Positions 37,587 through 46,583 of a stretch of DNA of 64,000 nt are shown one piece after another; position 1 is the stretch's first letter, and every line of letters begins with the position of its first letter. Below the pieces are notes generated by a model. That model saw only the letters and a program-made list of their open reading frames with translations, was not told where the DNA came from and searched no databases. Origin of the DNA: JAPOUP01 sp965203255 (GTDB lineage Bacteria; Pseudomonadota; Alphaproteobacteria; Rhodobacterales; Rhodobacteraceae); the NCBI GenBank assembly GCA_965203255.1, contig OZ241882.1, positions 1,364,001-1,428,000 of the forward strand, read 5' to 3'. The translations under genes were made by a program, and so were the position numbers.

Positions 37587-38357
37587 TCAAACGCTCTGCG
37601 GAAGCGGGTCGGCCCCCGAATAGGCAATCAGGTCAGCGACGGTCAGGCTCCTGTCACGTTTCTCGAATGTCTGAATATACTCTATCATCGTGTGAGAGTG
37701 TTCCCGCATCATGCCTTCGGCGCGAACGGGATCGCCACTCTCGACTGCCTCGCAGATGACCTTATGCTGCGCATTGCCGAGGCGCAGGCGGAACAGACCG
37801 CGCTCGAATTGATCCGGTGTGTCATCAACCGTCCGGTCGAAGACCATGGATCCAACCGCAAGCATCGGCAGGTGGCCGATTTGCTTGCAGGTGTAGCCGA
37901 CATAATCGTTCCCGCATGACTCCAGAATCGTCGAATGGAATTCCTTGTTGGCAGCCTGGGCCTGCCGCGTGACATAATCGTTGAGATGGCCAAGCCGAGC
38001 AAGCTCGTTGATCGACGAGTCGAGCGTTTCCATCGCTTTGCGCATTGTTGGCAGAGAGTCAAATCGACCAGATTCCTGCGCCATTAGGCGCGCTGCAAGG
38101 CTCTCCAGATGCCCGCGGACCTCAACCGCCTGAATAATGTCCTCTACGGTTGGACTCCGAACCATATATCCCCGGCCCTCGCCGCGACGTATGACGCCTT
38201 CCCGCTCCAATAGGCGCAAGGCCAGTCTAATTGGGGTCCGAGACACGTCGTGGGTTTCACACAGCTGTGCTTCTGACAGCCGTTCTCCCTCCGAATAGGA
38301 CCCCAGGATGATGTCCTGCCGAATTCGTGCCGCAAGTTCCGTGTCAATCGACTCCAT
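37587..38357 (-). CDS. GntR-family (FadR/FCD) transcriptional regulator
   Basis: A 256-aa regulator. A winged helix-turn-helix occupies residues 1-70 (LSEAQLCETHDVSRTPIRLALRLLEREGVI, of which VSRTPIRLAL is the recognition-helix block) and a helical FCD effector domain about 90-230 (with the metal/ligand-type residues in EFHSTILESCGN and REHSHTMIEYI). It probably senses a carboxylate intermediate. It sits between the second sulfatase and the DctPQM TRAP genes, and palindromes of the size and symmetry bound by this family lie at four nearby promoters. It is therefore the likely local regulator; I infer repression. Confidence 0.88.
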   Translation of the reverse strand: MESIDTELAARIRQDIILGSYSEGERLSEAQLCETHDVSRTPIRLALRLLEREGVIRRGEGRGYMVRSPTVEDIIQAVEVRGHLESLAARLMAQESGRFDSLPTMRKAMETLDSSINELARLGHLNDYVTRQAQAANKEFHSTILESCGNDYVGYTCKQIGHLPMLAVGSMVFDRTVDDTPDQFERGLFRLRLGNAQHKVICEAVESGDPVRAEGMMREHSHTMIEYIQTFEKRDRSLTVADLIAYSGADPLPQSV

Positions 38358-38552
38358 GAAGACATTGACACCTAACGGGCTTCCAAGGTCAAGGATCTCG
38401 TTTGAGAGCGCCGCCTAAGCAGCCAGATGTTTCGCAACTGAATTCCAGGAGGTGGCCTCGGGCCTGGTTCTGGTATCGGTCACACCGAGAAGACATTGGT
38501 TCCCTGGACCGCCGCGCAGGACAACGACCGAAGACGGCAAACAGGACTTGTT

Positions 38553-38564
38553 TCGGGATCCCAA
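38553..38564. promoter_or_regulatory. operator-like palindrome, distal copy (dctP promoter)
   Basis: TCGGGATCCCAA, centre 72 bp upstream of the proximal copy. It is followed after two bases by GTGCAAGAAG, as at 25717. Confidence 0.55.
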
Positions 38565-38624
38565 TTGTGCAAGAAGCGGGAGAAGACTCGCTGGAAGGCG
38601 GAATTTCGGGAATTATTCAGTTGC

Positions 38625-38636
38625 TTGGGATCCCAA
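38625..38636. promoter_or_regulatory. operator-like palindrome, proximal copy (dctP promoter)
   Basis: TTGGGATCCCAA, a perfect 12-bp palindrome and the best version of the motif, 35 bp upstream of the dctP ATG. Confidence 0.6.
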
Positions 38637-38671
38637 TTCATCCAGGCGGCAATGACATCCGGGGAGGAAAA

Positions 38672-39682
38672 ATGAAGATCACAGGATTTGGCCTGGCACT
38701 GGCGCTTGCAACATCGTTTGGGGTCACGGCGCTGTCCGCAAATGCGGAGGAACTCAGCGTCGCGACATTCGTACCACCACAGCACCACACCAACACGGTC
38801 ATGTTCAAGTGGTTTGGCGAGGAGCTGGCCAGACGGTCAGGCGGCGACCTTACGATGAAGCTCTATCCTGCTGGCCAACTGGGCGCTGGCCCAGTCCAGC
38901 AATACAAGCGTGCGGTCGAAGGCGTGGCGGACATCACATTTGGCGTTTCGGCATATACCCCGGCACTTTTTCCCAAGACCATGCTTGCCATTCCGCCAGG
39001 AAAGGCGAACAGTTCCGCCGACGCGACGAAGCGAATCCTCGATGTGTTCGACGAATACCTTGCCGATGAATACGCAGACGTAAAGGTCATCGGCATCACA
39101 ACCGCGGCCGGAATCGGAATCGCAGCGACCAAGGACGTGTCCACACTGGACGGGATGCAGGGCGCAAAGATCGTGCCCTACGCCGCACTGACCACTCCAA
39201 TCATTGAGGCAATGGGTGCCGTTCCTGTGCAGATGCCAGTGACCGAAATGTATACCGGATTGTCGACCGGAACGATCGACGGGGCATACGCAACCTACAA
39301 CAACATGACACCACCCTGGAATTTCTGGGACGTGGCGCCATACTTCATTACCAACGTACCGGTCCAACACGCGGTGATTTTCGTGGTCATGAACCGCGAA
39401 CGCTACGAAGGTCTGAGCGAAGAACATCGTAGCATCATCGATGATTTGGCAGGTGAACCGGCCTCCATGAAATTGGCGGAGAGCTTTGATGGTGCAGATG
39501 CGCGATCGCTCAAGATGATGAACGAGGCCTCGGACAGGAACTTCGAATTCGTCGAAGTCAGCTCGGAAGAACGTGCTGGCATGGACGCTGCCGTGGCCGA
39601 AGGGCTGAAGGTGATCTTTGCCGATTATGCAAAGCGCGGCATCGGCAATGCCGAGGAAATCTACGACGCCATAAACCGATAA
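38672..39682 (+). CDS. dctP: TRAP transporter solute-binding protein, DctP type
   Basis: A 336-aa periplasmic binding protein with a signal peptide (residues 1-24, ending SANAEE). DctP features are VMFKWFGEELARRSGGDLTMKLYPAGQLG (family lobe-1 block), GVADITFGVSAYTP and MPVTEMYTGLSTGTIDGAY. It binds an organic acid or similar solute for a tripartite Na+-coupled transporter whose DctQ and DctM genes follow after two intervening genes. GGGGAGGA precedes ATG 38672. Two palindromes lie in its promoter, as for the TAXI gene. Confidence 0.9.
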   Translation: MKITGFGLALALATSFGVTALSANAEELSVATFVPPQHHTNTVMFKWFGEELARRSGGDLTMKLYPAGQLGAGPVQQYKRAVEGVADITFGVSAYTPALFPKTMLAIPPGKANSSADATKRILDVFDEYLADEYADVKVIGITTAAGIGIAATKDVSTLDGMQGAKIVPYAALTTPIIEAMGAVPVQMPVTEMYTGLSTGTIDGAYATYNNMTPPWNFWDVAPYFITNVPVQHAVIFVVMNRERYEGLSEEHRSIIDDLAGEPASMKLAESFDGADARSLKMMNEASDRNFEFVEVSSEERAGMDAAVAEGLKVIFADYAKRGIGNAEEIYDAINR

Positions 39683-39766
39683 TCCTGATCGAACGAGATG
39701 CAGGGAATCGTGTTACCACGAGTCACGATGCGGCCACTTGCGGCGACGCGCGCGGAGTTTCGGTAG

Positions 39767-40531
39767 ATGGCAATCGTCCAGCCGACCAACAAGACCGTTG
39801 AGAACTACAAGGGGCTTCACCTGTACCACGGTGACATCTCAAATTGTTCGATGCGTGTTCGCATGACGATAATTGAAAAGGGGCTTGACTGGACGAGCCA
39901 TCACCTTGACTTGCGGAAAAAGGAAAACATCTCTGAAGACTATTTCGGCATTAACCCGAATGGTCTGGTGCCGACGTTGATTCACGATGGTATTGTACAC
40001 ATCGAGTCCAACGATATCATTGACTATCTTGATAGGACCTTTCCCGAGCCATCCCTCCGTATGGCTGGAAGTGAAAGCGAAATGCTGGAATGGCTGCGAC
40101 TTGCCGGATCAATTCACGTTCCGGCGATCAAACCTTACGTTTACGCCACCAAGATACAGGAAAAGGTCAAGAAGACCGCTGCAGAGCAAGCGAAATATGA
40201 AGCCCTTCAGAAGAACGAAGAGCTGAAGAAGTTCCATTCCAAACACGCTGGAAGCGCCGCCTTCAAGGAAAAGGATCTAATCAGGTCCAAGGAAATTCTG
40301 ACGGAATGTTTCGGCAGGCTTGATGCGGCATTGGACGGGAATGACTGGGTCATGGGAGATCGGCTCACACTCGCTGACATCTCATGGATCCCGGTGTTTT
40401 TCGTGTTGTCAGGATGCGGATATCCGTTTGAGCAGTTTCGCAACGTCACCCGGTGGGCGAAGTCATTCAATGGCAGGAAAAGCTACGAGAAGGGCATCCT
40501 TGAATGGTGTCCGGATTTTTCAAAAGTGTGA
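39767..40531 (+). CDS. glutathione S-transferase family protein (1)
   Basis: A 254-aa GST. The thioredoxin-fold N-domain (residues about 15-95) has LYHGDISNCSMRVRM, NPNGLVPTLIHDG (the cis-Pro before T) and IESNDIIDYLD, which bind glutathione. The all-helical C-domain (about 110-250) has GDRLTLADISWIP with the conserved N-capping Asp. The catalytic residue is probably the Ser/Cys of SNCS. It lies between dctP and dctQ in the same operon, so it probably handles a substrate imported by this transporter through glutathione conjugation or thiol-ether cleavage. Confidence 0.85.
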   Translation: MAIVQPTNKTVENYKGLHLYHGDISNCSMRVRMTIIEKGLDWTSHHLDLRKKENISEDYFGINPNGLVPTLIHDGIVHIESNDIIDYLDRTFPEPSLRMAGSESEMLEWLRLAGSIHVPAIKPYVYATKIQEKVKKTAAEQAKYEALQKNEELKKFHSKHAGSAAFKEKDLIRSKEILTECFGRLDAALDGNDWVMGDRLTLADISWIPVFFVLSGCGYPFEQFRNVTRWAKSFNGRKSYEKGILEWCPDFSKV

Positions 40532-40567
40532 CCGCAGGTCGCGGAATTTCATACAGGGAGGGAGAGA

Positions 40568-41002
40568 GTGAATCTCAAGCAGGCCTCGTTGTCACATAAT
40601 CTGTCGAAGGGTCTGGCGGCGAGGGCAATTCAGGGGACGGTCGGCCGAAGAGATGCGAGCAATGACCTTCCCTCCGAATCAACAACACATCAGTCCGTTC
40701 TCCTTCAATTGGGTCGATACCTCAGAACGGCGGACCAGAACCTCAAAATCACTGAAGAGCTTTCCTGTGAGGCGACAACCAAGACAGGCGCGACGGGATT
40801 TTCCAGGGACGGAAAACATGGGCAGGGTTGCTCCGCGACCGATCCGGCCGTCAGGAAGGAACTCATCTCCGTTTCCGCATCGGCGAAAGAACGTCCCAGG
40901 TTGGAGGCTGTCGTCGCCGAGAGCCTGAACGACATCCTTGCGGAAATTGCCGATCACGGCTTCGACAGCTCTGAAGGAATTCGCAGGGTGATGAACCCGT
41001 AA
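40568..41002 (+). CDS. unidentified small protein in the TRAP operon
   Basis: An open frame of 144 aa starting at GTG 40568 with an unusually strong ribosome-binding stretch (GGGAGGGAGAGA). I recognise no domain. The first 90 residues look low in structure; the last 40 (LEAVVAESLNDILAEIADHGFD) look helical. It sits between the GST and dctQ with short gaps. It may be a real hypothetical protein or the remains of a decayed one. Confidence 0.35.
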   Translation: MNLKQASLSHNLSKGLAARAIQGTVGRRDASNDLPSESTTHQSVLLQLGRYLRTADQNLKITEELSCEATTKTGATGFSRDGKHGQGCSATDPAVRKELISVSASAKERPRLEAVVAESLNDILAEIADHGFDSSEGIRRVMNP

Positions 41003-41050
41003 CTCTTTGCCATCGGATCTTCTGGTACGGTGGCTTTTCGTAGGAAGTCA

Positions 41051-41590
41051 ATGTCAGTCGAGTCTGGAAAGACACTTGTAATCGGCTTGGTGGACCGCGC
41101 CCTTGTCTGGTTGTCCTTGATCTGTGGCGGTGCCGTGCTTGTTTTCATGACAGCCTTTTCCGTCTGGAATGTCCTTGTCATGAGAAAAGCCCTGAACGCG
41201 CCGATCATAGGGGCTGAAGACCTGCTCCTTCTGTGTCTGGTTGTCATTGTCGCGTTGTCGGTACCACTTGGAGCCCGAACCGGAGCCCATATCGAAATCG
41301 AGGTGCTGGAATCCCGGATGTCCGCGAGATTTGCCAAATGGTCGATGGTCTTCGTCAAGCTGTTGGGATGCCTACTGCTTGCCGTAATGTCCTGGAGGCT
41401 ATGGCATGCAGGCCAGAACGCGGAGCGCTTTGGCGAGACCACCCAGCAGCTCCTGATTTCGTTCGGACCCTTCTACTACCTGCTTTCGTGCTCAATGGCG
41501 CTCTACACTGCGATTCTCCTTTTGGATGTCTGGCAACTGACGCGTTCCGACAGGATCACAAGGCTGAAGATCGGGAGTGATCCACTTTGA
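41051..41590 (+). CDS. dctQ: TRAP transporter small permease, DctQ type
   Basis: A 179-aa membrane protein with four predicted helices: LVWLSLICGGAVLVFMTAF, LLLLCLVVIVALSVPLGA, MVFVKLLGCLLLAVMSW and FYYLLSCSMALYTAILLL. The family block GARTGAHIEIEV lies between helices 2 and 3. It is the small membrane subunit joining DctP and DctM. ATG 41051 follows AGGAAG; the stop overlaps the dctM start by four bases. Confidence 0.9.
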   Translation: MSVESGKTLVIGLVDRALVWLSLICGGAVLVFMTAFSVWNVLVMRKALNAPIIGAEDLLLLCLVVIVALSVPLGARTGAHIEIEVLESRMSARFAKWSMVFVKLLGCLLLAVMSWRLWHAGQNAERFGETTQQLLISFGPFYYLLSCSMALYTAILLLDVWQLTRSDRITRLKIGSDPL

Positions 41591-42948
41591 TCAGCATGTC
41601 ACTTCTTGGCCTCTTCGGGCTCCTGTTGTTGTTTGCTCTGCTTGCGCTGAGGATGCCGGTGGCGCTCTCAATGCTGGGCGTCGGGTTCCTGGGAACGGCG
41701 GTCGCGAACGCGAACAAGCTCGTCTCCGTCGGAATGGATTTGGACCTTGCTTGGGCGCGCGGCTGGAAAATCGCTTACTCGAACCTGGCCGGAGAGACAT
41801 TCGAGGCCGCATCGAATTTCAATCTGCTCGTGATCCCGATGTTTGTACTGATGGGAAACCTTGCCGGCGTCTCGGGCATGTCGAATGACCTGTTCAATAC
41901 CGCTTACCGATGGATGGGTCACTTGCGCGGAGGACTTGCGTCGGCAACCGTTGCAGCCTGCGCGGGGTTTGCCGCACTTTCGGGGTCATCGCTGGCCTCG
42001 GCCGTCACAATGGGCCGTGTCGCCTTACCTGAAATGCAGCGACGTAAGTACGCCGATGGCCTTGCTACCGGATCTGTAGCGGCTGGAGGCACACTTGGGT
42101 TTCTGATTCCACCGTCCGGCGGCATGATCATCTATGCCGTGCTCACCGAGCAATCCATTGGACGCCTGTTCATGGCGGGTGTCTTTCCCGGCATCATCAT
42201 GACACTGCTCTTTATCGGTACGATTTATCTCGTCGTTGCCCGTACACCCGAGGCGGGTCCCGCAGGACCTCGGTCCAGACGCACCGAACGCATCTCGTCG
42301 CTGTGGGATGCAGCGCCAATCGTAGGTGTTGTCTTGGTTACCATTGGCGGAATGTACACCGGTTTCTTCACACCGGTTGAGGCCTCCTCCATAGGCGCTT
42401 TCCTTACCTTTGTCGTGGCGGCCTTGCGGCGGTCCCTTAGCTTGGAGAAAGTGAAGACCGTAATTCTGGAAACCATGAGCGCGACAGCGACGGTTTTCCT
42501 GATCATCATCGGAGCCTTTGTCTTCATCCCGTTCATGTCGCTGACCGAGCTGCCCGCACAACTCGTCGTCCTGCTGACGTCGCTGCCAATCGGGGATCTT
42601 GGCATCCTCCTGTCGATAGTCCTCATATATATGTTTCTGGGCATGTTCCTAGAAGGGATCGCAATGCTGGTACTGACCATTCCAGTGGTCATCCCAATAG
42701 CGATCGGGTTGAACTGGGACTTGATCTGGTTTGGCATCATCATCGTGATCGTGCTGGAAATGGGCATGATCAGCCCGCCCGTCGGCATAAACGTCTTCGT
42801 CGTCAAGTCCATCGCGCCAAGCGTTCCGATGGGAACGATCTTTCGGGGCATCTGGCCGTTCTGGTTCGCAATGGCCGCAATGATAGGCCTCCTCATCCTC
42901 TTTCCACAGATAGCGCTTTTCCTACCTGACACGATTGTCGCCGGTTAG
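41587..42948 (+). CDS. dctM: TRAP transporter large permease, DctM type
   Basis: A 453-aa transport channel with about 12 helices and DctM hallmarks: LRMPVALSMLGVGFLG, GSSLASAVTMGRVALPEM, GGTLGFLIPPSGGMIIYAVLTEQSIGRLFMAG (seen as FLIPPSGGMIIYAV) and GMISPPVGINVFV. It couples Na+ inflow to solute uptake. The start is TTG 41587 (overlapping dctQ) or ATG 41596. The frameshifted aldehyde dehydrogenase gene follows after 19 bp, so transport and catabolic genes are one transcript. Confidence 0.92.
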   Translation: MISMSLLGLFGLLLLFALLALRMPVALSMLGVGFLGTAVANANKLVSVGMDLDLAWARGWKIAYSNLAGETFEAASNFNLLVIPMFVLMGNLAGVSGMSNDLFNTAYRWMGHLRGGLASATVAACAGFAALSGSSLASAVTMGRVALPEMQRRKYADGLATGSVAAGGTLGFLIPPSGGMIIYAVLTEQSIGRLFMAGVFPGIIMTLLFIGTIYLVVARTPEAGPAGPRSRRTERISSLWDAAPIVGVVLVTIGGMYTGFFTPVEASSIGAFLTFVVAALRRSLSLEKVKTVILETMSATATVFLIIIGAFVFIPFMSLTELPAQLVVLLTSLPIGDLGILLSIVLIYMFLGMFLEGIAMLVLTIPVVIPIAIGLNWDLIWFGIIIVIVLEMGMISPPVGINVFVVKSIAPSVPMGTIFRGIWPFWFAMAAMIGLLILFPQIALFLPDTIVAG

Positions 42949-42967
42949 CGCAGAAAGGAGTCGCCAA

Positions 42968-44406
42968 ATGGGCAACACAAAAGAAATCACGACGCTGCAG
43001 CACTTCATCGGAGGCGAGTGGTCGGATGCCGCGACTGGAGAGACCTTCGAGGACGTGAATCCGCTTGATGACAGTCTCTATGCCATTGCGGCAAAGGGAT
43101 CGGGGGAGGACATCCGTAAGGCGGTCGCGGCAGCGAAGTCGGCGTTCCCCGCGTACAGGGAGACCACTCCCACCGAACGCGAACGGTGGTTGCTGCGAGT
43201 GGCAGAGATCATGGAAAGCCGCCAGTCCGCGCTGATCGATTGCCTGATCGACGAAATCGGTTCCACGGTCAGCAAGGCCATGTTCGAATTCAACAAGGGA
43301 CTGGCCATGGTCCGTGCGGCAGCTGGCATGTGCCGAAATGTCAGGGGCGAAACGATCCCTTCGGACGTGCCAGGAAAGTTCTCGATGTCGATCCGCGAAC
43401 CCCTTGGCGTGGTGGCGATCATCACGCCATTCAACGTACCTCTCATCAAGAATACCCGACTTGTCGCCAACGCTCTAGCCGTCGGAAACACCGTTGTGCA
43501 TCTGCCATCGAGATGGCACCCCATCTGTCAGTCCTGATGGCTGAGATATTTTCCGAAGCTGGTTTCCCTATGGGGACCTACAATGTGGTCACTGGCAACG
43601 GAGCGGAAATCGGCGATGACCTGACCGGCAACGCGGACGTGGACTTCGTAAGCTTCACTGGCTCATCCATCGTCGGTCGGCACATTGCCGAAATCTGCGC
43701 CAGGAACAGGACGCCTAACACGCTTGAGCTGGGAGGCAAAAGCCCGACACTTGTCTTGGCGGATGCCGATCTGGACAAGTGCATGCCATTGGCGGCGCGC
43801 TCGATTTTCATGTTTGGTGGACAGCTATGCATCGGCTCAAGCCGGTTCTATGTGGAACGTCCAATCTACGATGAATTTGTGGCGCGCTTCACGATGATCG
43901 CGTCGAAAGCAGGCATGGGCAGTCTACGCGATCCGGATACGGTTGTCTCTCCAATCATCTCCGAACGGCAACGCAATCGGGTAAGAGATCACATCGAGAA
44001 TGCACGAGTGAACGGGGCAACCATTGTGGTCGGTGGCGAGTGGGACGGGAATCGATGTTATCCAACCATTCTGACAGGCGTAACGGAGAACATGACAGTA
44101 TGCCGGACAGAGACTTTTGGCCCGGTGACCTCGATCTACCCGATCAACAGCTATGAAGAGGGATTGGAGAAGTCCAACGATACCGAGTTTGGATTGTCTT
44201 CCGCCATCTTTACCAATGACATCAACAAGGCATTCCACTTCGCGCGCAATATTGGGGCCGGCATGTGTCACGTCAATGGACCAACCGTCCACGACGAGGC
44301 GCATGTGCCTTTCGGCGGAAATGGAGAAAGCGGGGCGGGGCGGGAAGGAACCGATGCTGATCTTGAAGCCATGACCGAACTAAAGTGGGTTACCGTTCAG
44401 CTATGA
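42968..44406 (+). pseudogene. NAD(P)-dependent aldehyde dehydrogenase, frameshifted
   Basis: Two overlapping frames make one ALDH of about 479 residues. The first runs from ATG 42968 (AAAGGAG upstream) through IITPFNVPLIK to GNTVVHLPSRW near 43,513. The second resumes with MAPHLSVLMAEIF and holds FTGSSIVGRHIAE, ELGGKSPTLVL, GGQLCIGSSR (catalytic Cys) and TFGPVTSIYP, ending at 44406. One base is missing at about 43,510. In the same spot the conserved VVLKPSE reads VVHLPS, losing the Lys that contacts NAD(P). A sequence error cannot explain a coding change plus an indel easily, so the gene is probably dead or dying. It overlaps the next GST gene by four bases. Confidence 0.75.
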
Positions 44407-45221
44407 CATTCACTCTTTATCACCATGGATCGTCCGTTTGTGCAGCCAAGGTCCGCTTCGCAATGGCGGAAAAGGAAATGGAATGGGATGGCGTCTATGT
44501 CGACATCCTCAAGGGAGAGCAGTTTGAGCCCCAATACCTGAGACTAAACCCCAAGGGCGTGGTGCCGACATTGGTGCATGATGATCTGGTGATCCCGGAC
44601 AGTACGGTGATCATTGAATACCTTGACCAGATCGCGCCCGAAACCAGTGTGCATCCAACCGATCCCTGGGAGCGGGCGCAGGTTCGCTACTGGACCAAGG
44701 CGGTCGATGAGGAACTGCATCCGGCCTGCGGGACGGTGACCTTTGTCTGCTCGCATCGCTATACAGTGCTGAAGAACCTTGGGCAGGAAGGGGCTGCGAA
44801 TTTTCTGGCATCCACCCCTGAAATCTCCGTAACGTCGAACTGGAAAGCGCTGAAAGACAGTTTTGTCCGATATGGGTTTGAAGCGCCGGGCGCGACGGAG
44901 AAAGTCAGGCTCTACGATACCTATCTCCACAGGATGGAAGAGGCGCTGGAAGGCAGCGGCTGGCTGGTCGGCGACAGGTTCTCGGTCGCCGACATTTCCC
45001 TGACGCCCTACGTGAACCGGTTGGCGATGATGTCGATGCATGGCATGTGGGAGCGCGGTCGTCTGCCAAATGTCGAGCGCTGGTTCAGGGCCATCGTCGC
45101 CAACCCAAATTTCAAGTCTTGCCTGATCGACTGGGTGCCAGAGGACTTGACGAACGACCTGCGCGAGAACGGAGCCAAAAGTTGGCCCGAAGTCGCAGCC
45201 ATTCTTGAAATCGAAACCTGA
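44403..45221 (+). CDS. glutathione S-transferase family protein (2), LigF/beta-etherase-like
   Basis: A 272-aa GST with an N-domain LYHHGSSVCAAKVRFAMAEK, NPKGVVPTLVHD and PDSTVIIEYLDQ, and a C-domain GDRFSVADISLTPY. The DSTVI-EYL-D stretch followed by DPWERAQVRYWTKAVDEE resembles the beta-etherase branch (LigF-like) of the GSTs, which cleave aryl ethers with glutathione. This is a resemblance I see by eye, not a proven class. It is coupled by ATGA to the broken ALDH gene and followed by an SDR gene. Confidence 0.82.
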   Translation: MTFTLYHHGSSVCAAKVRFAMAEKEMEWDGVYVDILKGEQFEPQYLRLNPKGVVPTLVHDDLVIPDSTVIIEYLDQIAPETSVHPTDPWERAQVRYWTKAVDEELHPACGTVTFVCSHRYTVLKNLGQEGAANFLASTPEISVTSNWKALKDSFVRYGFEAPGATEKVRLYDTYLHRMEEALEGSGWLVGDRFSVADISLTPYVNRLAMMSMHGMWERGRLPNVERWFRAIVANPNFKSCLIDWVPEDLTNDLRENGAKSWPEVAAILEIET

Positions 45222-45239
45222 ACAATGGGAGGGGAAGCA

Positions 45240-45995
45240 ATGGGCCGACTGGATGGAAAGACAGCGGTGATCACGGGTGCCGGTCGCGGGATCGGAGCCG
45301 CAATGGCTAAACACATAGCCGTTGAAGGCGCGAGAGTCGTTGTAACGGATGTGCTCGATACCGCCGATACAGTTGCCGCCATCAAGGAAGGTGGTGGCAC
45401 GGCGATCGGCATGAGTGTCGATGTGACTTCGGACGGCGACCTTGCTGCGATGGTCGCGACGACCGAAAAGGAATTTGGTGCGCTGAACATCCTGGTCAAC
45501 AACGCATCGATCTTTGCCGCGCTTCAGCCCAAGCCATTCCTGCAGATTGACAACGACGAATTCGACAGGGTCATGACCGTGAATGCACGTGGCGTGCATC
45601 AGGCTACGAAGGCGGTTGTCCCCGCAATGTTGCGGGCCGGCGGGGGAAAGATCGTCAATATCGCGTCCGGAACATTCTACTATGGACCACCGGGTCTGGC
45701 ACACTATACGGCCTCTAAGGGTGCCGTCATCGCACTGACCCGCTGCTATGGACGTGAGCTAGGTGACAGGAATATCCAGGTCAACGCCATTGCACCAGGA
45801 CTGACGGAAAGCGAGTCGATCCGGGGCCACACTGGCTTCGACCCCGCACGCGGCCCCACGGTTCAGTCGCGCTCGATCAAGCGCGAAATGGTACCGGAAG
45901 ATCTCTTTGGCTCGCTCATATATCTGATCACGCCGGATAGCGACTTTGTCACAGGCCAGACGCTCAATGTCGACGGTGGCAAGGCAAATGTCTAG
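45240..45995 (+). CDS. short-chain dehydrogenase/reductase
   Basis: A 251-aa SDR with TGAGRGIGAAMA (residues 12-23) for NAD(P), DVTSDGDL, NNAS, the Ser in NIASGTF, Tyr/Lys in HYTASKGA (about 155-160) and the C-terminal GQTLNVDGG. An Asp in VVTDV after strand 2 favours NAD+ over NADP+. It should oxidise a secondary alcohol or reduce a ketone. ATG 45240 is chosen because GGGAGGGGAAG precedes it; ATG 45225 would place the start within that site. It is the last gene of the TRAP/GST operon. Confidence 0.88.
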   Translation: MGRLDGKTAVITGAGRGIGAAMAKHIAVEGARVVVTDVLDTADTVAAIKEGGGTAIGMSVDVTSDGDLAAMVATTEKEFGALNILVNNASIFAALQPKPFLQIDNDEFDRVMTVNARGVHQATKAVVPAMLRAGGGKIVNIASGTFYYGPPGLAHYTASKGAVIALTRCYGRELGDRNIQVNAIAPGLTESESIRGHTGFDPARGPTVQSRSIKREMVPEDLFGSLIYLITPDSDFVTGQTLNVDGGKANV

Positions 45996-46583
45996 GCAGG
46001 TGCCAAGAGGTATGCATTTGACCAGCCGATGCTGAACTTCACTGGGCACGGAAGGCGGCTTCCGGCATCAGTGCATAGAGTCCTGGCATTTTCCAGCCCG
46101 GCGGTGGACATTTGATCTGACATTCCAATGGAAACGTTCCGATTCGCCGCAACGCCGGGAAGCTGGAATCATGCTCATTGCGGGCCAAGCCCGAATTCGG
46201 TGCATCGCATTCAGAGCATAGCCGCTGTGGAAGCATGGACATTTTTCCTCTTCCGCCCAACAGCGGGGACATTTGCATTGGCGCTCGCGGGGAGAACCGA
46301 ACCAGGATTGACACCGCCAGCCTGCGCCGGTGATCACCGGCCAGACCAGAACCCCTCCCACCTGAGATCCTAACGAATCACTCCTGCACCCCTGTCAATC
46401 ACGCGCCGCTTCCTTCCCACCCGACACTCAACGTACGGATCCTCGGCCAAGTGCGTTCCAGAACGGAAATCGACTCCCGGCCCACCCAAACTGAAATCGC
46501 GAATCTCTCCCGGAGCAATGCAGTCGCGCGAATGGCTACCACGAACTTGCGTCTGCGGGTTCCTCACCCGCCCCACTGGCCGG
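45996..46583. other. intergenic stretch between the SDR gene and the formate dehydrogenase locus
   Basis: No supported gene. Short frames on both strands at 46,039-46,373 have no recognised domain. A hairpin GCGGGT-TCCTC-ACCCGC (46555-46571) lies 13 bases past the protease stop and may end the minus-strand transcript, although no T-run follows. Confidence 0.4.
46555..46571 (-). terminator. possible terminator after the protease gene
   Basis: A 6-bp GC stem with a 5-base loop just downstream of the minus-strand stop at 46584. A U-tract is absent, so this call is weak. Confidence 0.3.
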
